From contig DBXM01000018.1 in the NCBI GenBank assembly GCA_002309655.1, positions 28,232 to 75,844 of the forward strand: a stretch of DNA of 47,613 nt, read 5' to 3'. A model generated the notes under the pieces. It did no database searches. It was not told the origin of the DNA and was given only the letters and a program-made list of their open reading frames with translations. This document shows, one piece after another, positions 24,644-33,182 of this stretch. Source of the stretch: Mageeibacillus sp. UBA1212. Its GTDB lineage: Bacteria > Bacillota > Clostridia > UBA1212. The position numbers and the translations under genes were made by a program. The first letter of the stretch is position 1, and the number at the start of each line of letters is the position of its first letter.

Positions 24644-25678
24644 TTATTCCGGCGTGAACGACGTGTAGAGGTGCTTCACCGTGAAACCGCTTCCCTCGCC
24701 GTCAAGCGTTATCAAAGTGCTGCCGACCATGTCGTCGTTGTGGTAGTCGTAAAGGCCGGTCTTGAGCCCGAACGTGAACCTGACGCCGTCGCTCCAAATC
24801 GAGGTGGAATTCTTGTGGTAGTGGCCGACGAAAATTCCCTCGCCGCCGTGCGCCTTAAAGAACTCCATGAAGCCGGAGTTGTCGCCGACCTTGCCCTGGG
24901 GGTCGTCCCGCTTCCCGAAGTCGCCGTTCCTTGCGGGAACCGTGACCCCGATCTCGTATTTCGCGAAGTAATCCTCCGCGTCCTGGTAGCCCGCGTCCGC
25001 GGCGGCGGTCAGGAACTCTTCGGAGGGAATGTGGTAGCACGCAAACAGCGGCGGCGCCTTCCCGCAAACTTCCTCAACTTCACCGAGCGCTTTGCGGCAA
25101 AGATCGACCTGGTCTGCGCGGATTCCCGGGTGAGTCAGGCAACCGTGGCTGTCGAGCATCAGGAGAGTTCTCAGAGCGGTCTTTTCGCCGGCATCTTCGT
25201 AGGGGCCGGGCCTTACGAGCGTGACCGCGTAGTTGCCGTTGCCGGTGACGTTCGCGCGCTTAAAAAGGCAGTGGGGAAGGCTCTCCATATACTCGCACTG
25301 GCTGCCGACGTCGCATTTGGTCTGGTTGTCGTGGTTCCCGAAAACGGGCGCCCAGGGGATGCCCAGGTTCTCGAAGTAGTCGCAAAAGTCCTTGAACTGG
25401 CGGCCGGAGTCGTCGAACTCGCCGTACACGTTGTCGCCGGTAATCACAATCAGGTGGGGCTTCGCTGCGGCCACCGCTTCCTCCACGTACCTGTAGGCGT
25501 TCACGTAAACTCTGTCCGCCACCCATTTCAGCCGCTCGGCCTCGCACAGCCTGTCCGGCGTCCGCATCTGGTCGGAATCAATAATTTGAATGTCCGTGAG
25601 CTGCAGAATCCGCACCTCGCCGCTTGGCACCGTCAGGAAGAACCCGTATTCACCTTTTGTTACTTGAAAATCCGCCAT
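24644..25678 (-). CDS. Calcineurin-like metallophosphoesterase (Dcr2/PAP29-like)
   Basis: 344 aa. The five metal-binding blocks are recognisable: LTDIQ (D29, with Gln31 in place of the usual His), GDN (81-83), GNHDNQ (114-119), H215 in CYHIP, and GHYHKN (H286, H288). The D-x-Q variant is known from the Dcr2/purple-acid-phosphatase-like branch. No signal peptide. The substrate, perhaps a phosphorylated sugar or nucleotide, cannot be inferred. Spacing and strand indicate co-transcription with the SGNH hydrolase from a promoter at 25714-25742. The RBS is weak. Confidence 0.88.
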   Translation of the reverse strand: MADFQVTKGEYGFFLTVPSGEVRILQLTDIQIIDSDQMRTPDRLCEAERLKWVADRVYVNAYRYVEEAVAAAKPHLIVITGDNVYGEFDDSGRQFKDFCDYFENLGIPWAPVFGNHDNQTKCDVGSQCEYMESLPHCLFKRANVTGNGNYAVTLVRPGPYEDAGEKTALRTLLMLDSHGCLTHPGIRADQVDLCRKALGEVEEVCGKAPPLFACYHIPSEEFLTAAADAGYQDAEDYFAKYEIGVTVPARNGDFGKRDDPQGKVGDNSGFMEFFKAHGGEGIFVGHYHKNSTSIWSDGVRFTFGLKTGLYDYHNDDMVGSTLITLDGEGSGFTVKHLYTSFTPE

Positions 25679-25713
25679 TTGCCGCTGTCCGCCTTTACTG
25701 TTTTGTTGTATAG

Positions 25714-25742
25714 ATTTTATTCAATTTTCGCCGGGAATACAA
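25714..25742 (-). promoter_or_regulatory. Predicted promoter of the phosphoesterase-SGNH pair
   Basis: On the minus strand TTGTAT (25737-25742), 17 bp, TAAAAT (25714-25719). Confidence 0.5.
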
Positions 25743-25809
25743 GCGGATTTCACGCGGATTCACGACGTTTTCCGGAAAAAACGCCGGCGGTTGGAAAATA
25801 TTTTTCCGG

Positions 25810-25838
25810 TACACATTTTCGCGCGGAAATGGTATAAT
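25810..25838 (+). promoter_or_regulatory. Predicted promoter of pfkA
   Basis: TACACA (25810-25815), 17 bp, TATAAT (25833-25838). The -10 is perfect and the -35 matches 4 of 6. The leader is about 65 nt. Confidence 0.6.
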
Positions 25839-25906
25839 AAACTGAGCAATTTGCGGTTCTCTTCGCAATGACTGAAATAATCTCGAATGCTTCGAAAAGA
25901 GGGAAA

Positions 25907-26896
25907 ATGATGGAATATCAGGCAAACAAACCAATAAAAAGAATCGGCGTACTTACTTCCGGCGGCGACGCCCCGGGCATGAACGCGGCAATCAGGGCGG
26001 TCGTCAGGGCGTGTTCCTACTACGGGATCCAGGTCTACGGAATCAGGCGCGGCTACCGCGGACTTCTTGACGGCGACATGTTCGAGATGAACGCAAGGTC
26101 CGTGTCCGACATCATCTACCGCGGCGGGACGATCCTGCAGACGGCCAGGTGCCACACCTTCAGGTCCCACGAGGGCATCGTGAAGGGCAAAAAGATGGCA
26201 GAGGTGTTCCAGCTTGACGCGCTTGTTGTGATCGGCGGCGACGGTTCCTTTAAGGGCGCGCTCGAAATCGCGCGCGAGGGCCTTCCCGTTATCGGAATTC
26301 CCGGAACCATCGACAACGACATCGGCTGCACCGACTACACGATCGGCTTCGACACCGCGATGAATACGGTTCGCGACGCGATAGACAAGATCAAAGACAC
26401 CGCGTCATCTCACGAACGCTGCAGCTTCGTGGAGGTCATGGGCAGGAACGCCGGCTACATCGCGATGAATTGCGCGATCGCGGGCGGCGCCGAGGTCTGC
26501 CTCATTCCCGAAAAGCCATACAACATCGACGTCGACGTCGTGAAGAAGATCATCGACTGCCGCAACAGGGGCAAGCACCACTATGTGGTCATCGTCGCGG
26601 AGGGCGTCGGCGGAACGATGCTGCTCGCCGAAGAGGTCAAAAACATCACCGGAATCGAGACGACGGCAACAATTCTCGGACACATCCAGCGCGGCGGTTC
26701 GCCGACCGTCAAGGACAGGGTCGTCGCGGGAATGATGGGCGTTAAGGCGGTGCAGTGCCTCAAGAACGGCGAGATCAACAAGATCATCGCGTACAAGGGC
26801 GAGAAGTGCATCGCGCTGGACATCGAAGAGGCGCTGGCGGTGCAGAAGGAGCTGGATCCGGACTTCATTCTCGCGGGAGAAATCCTTAACGTATAA
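25907..26896 (+). CDS. pfkA: ATP-dependent 6-phosphofructokinase
   Basis: 329 aa from ATG 25907 (GAGGG just upstream; ATG 25910 is equally possible, and ATG 25868 would add an unlikely 13-residue extension). Phosphorylates fructose 6-phosphate in glycolysis, in the cytoplasm. Motifs are TSGGDAPGMN (17-26), the GGDGS (110-114) typical of ATP rather than pyrophosphate users, PGTIDND (132-138) with catalytic D136, and MGRNAGYIA (178-186). It heads a plus-strand run with mutS2, the PyrF-like gene and radA, although the 66-bp gap to mutS2 could contain another weak start. Confidence 0.96.
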   Translation: MMEYQANKPIKRIGVLTSGGDAPGMNAAIRAVVRACSYYGIQVYGIRRGYRGLLDGDMFEMNARSVSDIIYRGGTILQTARCHTFRSHEGIVKGKKMAEVFQLDALVVIGGDGSFKGALEIAREGLPVIGIPGTIDNDIGCTDYTIGFDTAMNTVRDAIDKIKDTASSHERCSFVEVMGRNAGYIAMNCAIAGGAEVCLIPEKPYNIDVDVVKKIIDCRNRGKHHYVVIVAEGVGGTMLLAEEVKNITGIETTATILGHIQRGGSPTVKDRVVAGMMGVKAVQCLKNGEINKIIAYKGEKCIALDIEEALAVQKELDPDFILAGEILNV

Positions 26897-26962
26897 GGAA
26901 ACTCCGGTTAAATGCCCGTTGCTTAGCTTTATATACATATTCTTGATTCATTATTTTTTGAA

Positions 26963-29383
26963 ATGGACGACAGGCTTTACAGAATTCTTGAATTTAATAT
27001 CATTCGCGACAAGCTTGCGGCGCTAACTTCGTCCGAAATTTCGCGCAAAACCGCGGAGACGCTCGTTCCCGGGACGGATCCGGAGACGGTTCGCGACATG
27101 CTGAAGGAGACTGACGACGCGGTGGCGCTCATTATGAAGCGGGGCAGGCCGCCGCTCGGAGGTATTGTCGACGTGACGCCTTCCGTTAAGAGGGCTTGCG
27201 GCGGAAGTATGCTTTCTTTCATCGAACTGCTGGCGATCGCGGGCGTGCTGAAGGCGGCGAGGCGGACCGTCAACTACTGCGGCGGGGAGAAGAGCGCGGA
27301 GGACGGCGGAGAAAACTCGGTCGTCGACAAGATTGTGCGGCTGACGGAGGATTACGGGCTGGAAACGTACATTTACCGCTGCATCATCTCAGAGGACGAG
27401 ATGGCGGACGACGCGAGTCCGGAGCTTGCCGACATCAGGCGCAGGATCACGCGCGAGCAGAATTCGATTCGCGACAGGCTGAACGACTTTATTCGCTCCC
27501 CGAAGTACGCGAAGACGATTCAGGACGGCGTGATTACGGTGCGTGGCGACAGATATTGCATTCCCGTCAAGGCGGAGTTCAAGTCGGAATTCCCGGGAAT
27601 CGTTCACGACATGTCGGGCTCGGGGCAGACGCTGTTCATTGAGCCGGCGTCGGTCGTTGAGTCGAACAACAAGATCCGCGAGCTGAGGATCAAGGAAAAG
27701 CAGGAAATCGAACGGATCACGCTGCTGCTGGGCAGTCTGTGCGCGGAAAAGGCGGACATCATTATCGAGGACGTGAAGCTTCTTTCGGAAATCGATTTCG
27801 ACTTCGCGAAGGCGTCGCTGGCAATCTCCATGAAGGCGGTGATGCCGCAGATCAACTCGCAGGGCAGAATCCGCATCGTGAAGGGCCGCCACCCGCTCAT
27901 CGAGCCGCACAAGGTTGTGCCGATTTCCCTACATATAGGAGAAAACTTCAGAACGCTCGTCGTCACCGGACCCAACACGGGCGGCAAGACGGTCACACTG
28001 AAAACGGTCGGCCTGTTCACTCTGATGATGCAGGCGGGGCTGCTCGTTCCCTGCGAATCGACGTCGGAGCTTGCGATTTTCGACAACGTTTTCGCGGACA
28101 TCGGAGACGAACAGAGCATTGCGCAGAGCCTCAGTACGTTCTCGGCGCACATGGGCAATATAGTAAAAATAATCGACGGAACCGACGACAGGACGCTGGT
28201 GCTGCTGGACGAGCTCGGGGCGGGAACGGATCCCACCGAGGGCGCGGCGCTGGCGATGGCGATTCTGGAGTGCCTCTACCAAATGGGGGCGATCACGCTG
28301 GCGACAACGCACTACAGTGAGCTGAAGGCCTTCACCGTGTCGACGGAGGGGTTCGAGAACGCTTGCTGCGAGTTCGACGTGGAGACGCTGAGTCCTACCT
28401 ACAGGCTGATGATAGGCGTGCCCGGGAAGAGCAACGCGTTCGCGATCTCGACCAAACTGGGGCTCGACGGCGCAATCGTCGACAGGGCGCGGGAATTCCT
28501 TTCGGGCGAGGACGTCCGGTTCGAGGACATGCTGAGCGACATCGAGAAGAAGCGTGCCGAGATCGAGCGGAGGCAGCAGGAGATCAGGGAACTGAACGAG
28601 GAAGCCGACCGCATCAAGAAGGAGATCGAGGCGGAGAAGGCGGTTCTGGCCGGGAAGAAGTCCGAGATGATGGCAAAGGCGCACAAGGACGCTGCGAAGG
28701 TCGTTGCCGACGCGAAAAAGGAGTCGGACAGGCTGCTTTCGGAGCTCAGGGCGCTTTTGAGGGACGCGCGCGACGGCAACCGCGAGGGGCTGAGAGCGGG
28801 CGAGGCGCTTGGCCGGGACATCTCGAAGCTCAGCGACGAGGCGGAGACCGAGCGGTACAATCAGCAGCGTTCGGGACCGGTCAAGGGCGAGAAGATTACC
28901 GAGGACACGGTGCTGCTGCCGGGAACCACGCTTTTCAGCAAGAGCATTGACGGCAACGTGACAGTCATCAAGCCGAAGGACAAGAACGGGAACGTGTACG
29001 TGAGCGCGGGAATCATGAAGATGTTCCTGCCGCTTGACGATCTGACGTTCATTTCTGCGCCGGAGAGCGGCGACAAGGCGGATTCTTCAGGCGGGCGGGC
29101 CGGCAGGAACGGACCCGGCATTGAGAAGGCGCTCAGCATGAAGCCGGAGCTCGATTTGCGCGGATTCACGGCCGAAGAGGCGCTGTCGGTCACCGACAAG
29201 TACCTCGACGACGCGGTGATGTGCCACCTCGAGAACGTGACGATCATTCACGGCAAGGGGACCGGCGTGCTCCGCAGGGAGATCCACAACATGCTGAAAC
29301 GCGACCGGCGCGTGAAGGAATTCAGGCTGGGCGAGTTCGGCGAGGGCGACTACGGGGTCACCGTGGTGAAGCTTAAGGTTTGA
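26963..29383 (+). CDS. mutS2: Endonuclease MutS2 (Smr-domain MutS paralogue)
   Basis: 806 aa, typical length. The ABC-type ATPase core has Walker A GPNTGGKT (336-343) and Walker B LVLLDELGAGTDPTEG (D416-E417). A long coiled coil (about 520-600) leads to a linker, and the C-terminal Smr nuclease domain (about 726-806) has LDLRG (730-734) and HGKGTGVLRR. MutS2 acts on recombination intermediates and, in Bacillus, in ribosome rescue by splitting collided ribosomes. No recognisable Shine-Dalgarno sequence precedes ATG 26963, whose upstream is AT-rich, so translation may be inefficient or leader-dependent. It is followed closely by the PyrF-like gene. Confidence 0.96.
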   Translation: MDDRLYRILEFNIIRDKLAALTSSEISRKTAETLVPGTDPETVRDMLKETDDAVALIMKRGRPPLGGIVDVTPSVKRACGGSMLSFIELLAIAGVLKAARRTVNYCGGEKSAEDGGENSVVDKIVRLTEDYGLETYIYRCIISEDEMADDASPELADIRRRITREQNSIRDRLNDFIRSPKYAKTIQDGVITVRGDRYCIPVKAEFKSEFPGIVHDMSGSGQTLFIEPASVVESNNKIRELRIKEKQEIERITLLLGSLCAEKADIIIEDVKLLSEIDFDFAKASLAISMKAVMPQINSQGRIRIVKGRHPLIEPHKVVPISLHIGENFRTLVVTGPNTGGKTVTLKTVGLFTLMMQAGLLVPCESTSELAIFDNVFADIGDEQSIAQSLSTFSAHMGNIVKIIDGTDDRTLVLLDELGAGTDPTEGAALAMAILECLYQMGAITLATTHYSELKAFTVSTEGFENACCEFDVETLSPTYRLMIGVPGKSNAFAISTKLGLDGAIVDRAREFLSGEDVRFEDMLSDIEKKRAEIERRQQEIRELNEEADRIKKEIEAEKAVLAGKKSEMMAKAHKDAAKVVADAKKESDRLLSELRALLRDARDGNREGLRAGEALGRDISKLSDEAETERYNQQRSGPVKGEKITEDTVLLPGTTLFSKSIDGNVTVIKPKDKNGNVYVSAGIMKMFLPLDDLTFISAPESGDKADSSGGRAGRNGPGIEKALSMKPELDLRGFTAEEALSVTDKYLDDAVMCHLENVTIIHGKGTGVLRREIHNMLKRDRRVKEFRLGEFGEGDYGVTVVKLKV

Positions 29384-29456
29384 ATAAGGCTGCAAATCGG
29401 CCGGCGGCGCCGCTGTTTAAAAGGGGCGCGCATTGCCGGCGGGAAAGGTTATAAAC

Positions 29457-30356
29457 ATGGACAATTTCATTGACGAACTGCTCGCGCGGGCGCAGGCAAA
29501 AAAGAGCCGCGTGCTGTTCAGGCTGGCGCCTTCGGTGTCGATGCTGAAGGAGGATTTCCGCGCGAGGTACCAGACCGCGGGGGCGATGCTTTTTTCGCAC
29601 TGCGTGGCTTGCATCGAGGGCGTGAAGGACCTTACGGCGGCGGTAATTTTCGACAGGGCGGCGTTCGATTTTTACGGGTTGGACGGCGTGATGGCGATGT
29701 CGATGGCGGCGAAGTACGCGCACAAGCAAGGGCTGTTCGTGATAGTCGACGGGTGCTTCGGGGGTCGCGGCGAGAGCGTTCTCAGGTATGCGGAGTCGTA
29801 TTTTTACGCGGACGGGTCTGAGGGCGACAACCGCTTTTTTGCGGACGCGATCACCGTTTCTCCTTATTGCGGCGCTGAAACGCTCAAAAAACTTGCGTCG
29901 ATGTGCTCCGAAGAGGGGCGGGCCGCGTTTGTGACGGTCACCACCTCCGTTTCAGACAACAAGGAAGACTTCGAGAACGTCAAAACCGAAGGCGGCGAGG
30001 CGCTCTACAGAGTCGCGGCGGACGACGCGGCGGCGTACGGTGAGATGTTCGTGGGCGAGAACGGCTACAGCGTGCTCGGGTTCGTGACGGAGCCGGTGAA
30101 GGATACGTCAGCTCTGCGCGGAATCAACCGCTGGGGAATCGCGATCGTGAACGCGACGGTTCCCGATTTGGACAAGGCGGAGACGTACGGGCTGTTCTAC
30201 CGCGGCGAAGGAGAGGGCGAATTTGTGGCGGTCAGCGACGCGGACGTGTGCCGGTTCAACGGAACTTACGTCGGGAATGCCGACGCCGCTGAAATCGCGG
30301 GCTGCGTGAAAGAGTGCGTTTTGAAGGTCGAAGAGCACAGACTCGGCAAGGAATGA
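29457..30356 (+). CDS. Orotidine-5'-phosphate decarboxylase-like protein lacking catalytic residues
   Basis: 299 aa from ATG 29457 (GGGAAAGG 8 nt upstream; an in-frame TTG at 29433 is not needed). The framework of type 2 PyrF is visible: FIDELLARAQAKKS at the start, AAF-FYG around 68-73, YAHKQGLFVIVD (87-98) and DAITVSPYCGAETLKKL (130-146). The catalytic array is lost. The family's K-P-Q-x-A-F reads FDRAAF (65-70), and D-A-K-R-G-D-I reads DGCFGGR (98-104), so both lysines and the second Asp are missing. Best read as a pseudoenzyme or repurposed TIM barrel between mutS2 and radA. Family membership is by motif only. Confidence 0.75.
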   Translation: MDNFIDELLARAQAKKSRVLFRLAPSVSMLKEDFRARYQTAGAMLFSHCVACIEGVKDLTAAVIFDRAAFDFYGLDGVMAMSMAAKYAHKQGLFVIVDGCFGGRGESVLRYAESYFYADGSEGDNRFFADAITVSPYCGAETLKKLASMCSEEGRAAFVTVTTSVSDNKEDFENVKTEGGEALYRVAADDAAAYGEMFVGENGYSVLGFVTEPVKDTSALRGINRWGIAIVNATVPDLDKAETYGLFYRGEGEGEFVAVSDADVCRFNGTYVGNADAAEIAGCVKECVLKVEEHRLGKE

Positions 30357-30406
30357 TAAATAAGGAGGCGCCGGCTTTGCCGGTGATTTCCTGAAGGAGT
30401 TTTTAA

Positions 30407-31813
30407 ATGGCTAAATCAAGCAAGGGAGTTTTCTTCTGCAAGGAGTGCGGATACGAGTCCAACGGGTGGCTGGGGCAGTGCCCTTCGTGCCGTTCCTGGA
30501 ACACTTTCGTGGAGGCCCCGCCTGCAACCGACGGTAAAACAGGCGTAAAAGGAGGAGCGGCCACTGTGGGCGCTTCGGGACTTCTGCCTGCGGGAGCGGG
30601 CGAGGCGGTGCTTCTTGAGAAGGCGCCGAAAACGGAGCGCGAACGCGTCTCGACCGGAATCGAAGAGCTCGACCGGGTGCTGGGAGGCGGCCTTGTGAAG
30701 GGGTCGATCGTTCTCGTCTCGGGCGATCCGGGCATCGGGAAGTCCACGCTGATGCTCATGCTGTCGGGCAAAATTTCCGGCAAAAAGAAGGTGCTTTACG
30801 TCTCGGGCGAGGAATCGTGCGAGCAGATAAAAATGCGCGCGGACAGGCTCGGCGTGGGCGGGGAAGGTCTTTACGTTTTTGCGGAGACTAACATCGCGCG
30901 CGTTTACGAGCAGGTGGGAGCGGTCGCGCCTGACGTTATGATTGTCGACTCGATTCAGACGATGTGCGACGACAACGTGCAGGGAACGGCCGGTTCGGTG
31001 TCGCAGGTGCGCGAAATTACCGCCTCGCTGATGAAGCTCTCGAAGTCGCGGGGCATCACGACGCTGGTTGTGGGCCACGTCACGAAGGACGGCTCGATCG
31101 CGGGCCCGAAGATTCTCGAGCACATGGTGGATACCGTTCTGTATTTCGAGGGCGAGCGCCAGCTGGTTTACAGAATCATGCGCTGCGTCAAGAACCGTTT
31201 CGGGTCGACCAACGAAATCGGCGTTTTCGAGATGACCGGGAAGGGGCTGAACGAGGTCCCGAATCCGTCCGCAACGTTCCTGGAAGGAAGGCCTGTCAAT
31301 GCGCCGGGCTCCGCGGTGGCGTGCGTTCTGGAGGGGACACGGCCGATGCTGGTCGAGGTTCAGGCGCTGATCAGCGGCGCGAATCCGGGCAACCCCCGCA
31401 GAATGTGCACCGGCGTCGACTACAACAGGCTGTCGATGATTCTGGCGGTTCTGGAGAAGCGCCTTGGTCTCAACATCGTGAACTGCGACGCCTACGTGAA
31501 CGTGGTCGGCGGCATCAAGATCGACGAGCCGGCGGCTGACCTGGCCATCGTCGGCGCCATCGTGTCCTCGGTCGGGAACGTTCCCGTGCCGGCGGAGTGC
31601 GCGTTTTTCGGCGAAATCGGTCTCACGGGCGAGGTGCGCGCGGTGACCCACGCCGACAAGAGGCTCTCGGAAATCATCCGCCTCGGGTTCAAGCGATGCT
31701 ACATGCCGCTGGCCAACAAGGCGGCGGTGGCCGACATCGAGAAGGCGGAGCTCAGGAAGGAGTTCCCGGCGGAGATCAGATATATCGGGAATCTGAAAGA
31801 ACTGAGATACTGA
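30407..31813 (+). CDS. radA: DNA repair protein RadA
   Basis: 468 aa. An N-terminal C4 zinc finger (C11, C14, C25, C28) is followed by a RecA-like ATPase with Walker A GDPGIGKS (106-113), the RadA-specific KNRFG motif (262-266), and a C-terminal Lon-protease-like domain (about 350-460; IDEPAADLAIVGAIVSS). RadA (Sms) is a DnaB-type branch-migration helicase for recombination intermediates, so it shares a theme with MutS2 two genes upstream. The RBS AAGGAG is well spaced. A strong hairpin follows. Confidence 0.97.
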   Translation: MAKSSKGVFFCKECGYESNGWLGQCPSCRSWNTFVEAPPATDGKTGVKGGAATVGASGLLPAGAGEAVLLEKAPKTERERVSTGIEELDRVLGGGLVKGSIVLVSGDPGIGKSTLMLMLSGKISGKKKVLYVSGEESCEQIKMRADRLGVGGEGLYVFAETNIARVYEQVGAVAPDVMIVDSIQTMCDDNVQGTAGSVSQVREITASLMKLSKSRGITTLVVGHVTKDGSIAGPKILEHMVDTVLYFEGERQLVYRIMRCVKNRFGSTNEIGVFEMTGKGLNEVPNPSATFLEGRPVNAPGSAVACVLEGTRPMLVEVQALISGANPGNPRRMCTGVDYNRLSMILAVLEKRLGLNIVNCDAYVNVVGGIKIDEPAADLAIVGAIVSSVGNVPVPAECAFFGEIGLTGEVRAVTHADKRLSEIIRLGFKRCYMPLANKAAVADIEKAELRKEFPAEIRYIGNLKELRY

Positions 31814-31837
31814 ATAATTAGCCCTTATAAAATGAGA

Positions 31838-31876
31838 ACAGGCGCGGCCGCAAGCGGTCGCGCCTGTAACTATTTT
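31838..31876. terminator. Terminator between radA and the convergent acetyltransferase gene
   Basis: ACAGGCGCGGCCGC (31838-31851) pairs with 31854-31867, including one G-U, with a CAAG apical loop. A T-containing tail follows on both strands. Confidence 0.7.
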
Positions 31877-31888
31877 AGTGACTAATTA

Positions 31889-32341
31889 TTAAAGATAACA
31901 GATCATGTTCAGCGAATCGGGGACGTCCTCGTCAACGTAACCGGAGTCGGTGAAGCCGCATTTTTCGTAGACGTGGATTGCCGCCGCGTCTTCTTTTTTT
32001 ACGCACAGTTCCACGTGGCCGTAGTGGTTTTCCCTGCGCAGCTCGTCCAAAATAAGGCGGAGGGCGGCGGTGCCGTAGCCGTTTCCCTGGTAGCGGCTGT
32101 CGATCATGAACTGTTGGAGGTCGTAGCCGAGGGGTTCGTCGGTGAATTCCCGCACGAGGGCGAGGCCAACCGCGGTGCCGTCGTTTTCGATGACGAAGAC
32201 CTTTCCGTTGCAGTTCCGGTAGACGTAGCCCCTGGCAATGATTCCCGCCGCCGGCGCCACGAATTTCCGCTGGGTTTCGTTCACGGACAGTGCGGCCGCT
32301 TCCAGCCAGTTGTCCTCGGTAATTTCAGTCAGTCTAACCAT
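31889..32341 (-). CDS. GNAT-family acetyltransferase (BltD/PaiA-like)
   Basis: 150 aa from ATG 32341, which follows AAGGAGGCGCAAA; an upstream in-frame start would precede the RBS. The acetyl-CoA motif is DSRYQGNGYG (81-90) and motif B is AAAIHVYEKCGF. The N-terminus MVRLTEITEDNWLEAAALSV resembles polyamine acetyltransferases, but the substrate is uncertain. Its start overlaps the stop of the Vat/CatB-like gene by 8 bp (ATGGTTAG), so translation is probably coupled. Confidence 0.9.
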   Translation of the reverse strand: MVRLTEITEDNWLEAAALSVNETQRKFVAPAAGIIARGYVYRNCNGKVFVIENDGTAVGLALVREFTDEPLGYDLQQFMIDSRYQGNGYGTAALRLILDELRRENHYGHVELCVKKEDAAAIHVYEKCGFTDSGYVDEDVPDSLNMICYL

Positions 32342-33011
32342 TTTGCGCCTCCTTCGGTGCATTGTCAGGCTTTTTCAGAAGCTTTTTCAACTCGGATTTG
32401 ACCGCCTGAAGGTCGGAGGAAGTCAGGAGCGGAATGAGACGATTGATTTCACTGTAAGGAAGGTCCCACCAGCGGAAGGCGAGCAGCAGGCCGGTCAGTT
32501 CGTCGTCGAAACGTTTCCTGATGAGCTTGGCGGGATTTCCGGCCACGATCGTGTAGGGGGCCACGTCGCTTCCGACGACACTGTTTGCGCCGATGATTGC
32601 GCCGTCGCCGATGCGGACTCCGGGAAGGATGGTTGCGTTCTGGCCGATCCACACGTCGTTTCCGATAACGGTGTCGCCCTTAAGCGGGAGGTCTTCGTGA
32701 GCAGGCGGTTCCGCGTCCCAGCCCTCGAGCGTGTAGAACGGGAACGTGGTTGCCGCGTTCATCAGGTGGTTTGCGCCGTTCATCACGAATTCGACGCCGG
32801 CTGCGATCTGGCAGAACTTACCGATCACAAGGCGGTCGCCCAGCCATTCGTAATGGTGGGTCACGTGGCTCTCGAAGTCGGAATCGGCTATGTAGGTGAA
32901 TTCGCCGACGGAAATGTTCGGCCGCGTTAACGTGGGCCTGACGTAGATTTCCCTGTCGTATCCTGAAATAGGGTGGATCACGTCAGGGTCCGGGATCTTG
33001 CCGTTTCGCAT
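32334..33011 (-). CDS. Left-handed beta-helix O-acetyltransferase, Vat/CatB (XAT) type
   Basis: 225 aa. Hexapeptide-repeat acetyltransferase with the XAT hallmarks IGKFCQIAAGVEFVMNGANH (63-82; H82 aligns with the catalytic His of Vat(D)), LKGDTVIGNDVWIGQNATILPGVRIGDGAIIGANSVV and AGNPAKLIRKRF. Relatives include streptogramin A acetyltransferases (Vat), chloramphenicol acetyltransferase CatB and many uncharacterised chromosomal homologues. Resistance cannot be claimed from sequence alone. The RBS AAAGGAG precedes ATG 33011. The gene is translationally coupled to the GNAT downstream. There is no sign of a mobile element around it. Confidence 0.9.
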   Translation of the reverse strand: MRNGKIPDPDVIHPISGYDREIYVRPTLTRPNISVGEFTYIADSDFESHVTHHYEWLGDRLVIGKFCQIAAGVEFVMNGANHLMNAATTFPFYTLEGWDAEPPAHEDLPLKGDTVIGNDVWIGQNATILPGVRIGDGAIIGANSVVGSDVAPYTIVAGNPAKLIRKRFDDELTGLLLAFRWWDLPYSEINRLIPLLTSSDLQAVKSELKKLLKKPDNAPKEAQNG

Positions 33012-33096
33012 AATTCATGCTCCTTTAAAATGTTTTTCTCTTTAAAAGAATATTCCTTAAAAATGAATGCCCGTTAAAACGGGTGCCGTCCGGTTC

Positions 33097-33147
33097 ACAA
33101 AAGCCCGAAGGGGGCCGCTTCGATTAAAAGTTTGTCTCCTCCGGGCT
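33097..33147 (-). terminator. Terminator after the ECF S-component gene
   Basis: Arms 33102-33111 and 33138-33147 form 10 pairs (one G-U), followed on the minus strand by TTTT. Because of it, the acetyltransferase pair probably has its own promoter in 33012-33100, which I could not define. Confidence 0.65.
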
Positions 33148-33182
33148 GTTTGTTTAAGCGTGTAAAAGCTTCGGGCGGTTGA

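Noticed and set aside
32334..33011. Annotation as a streptogramin resistance gene (vat)
   Set aside because: Motifs fit the family, but many chromosomal XAT enzymes with the same residues do not confer resistance, and no mobile-element context is visible.
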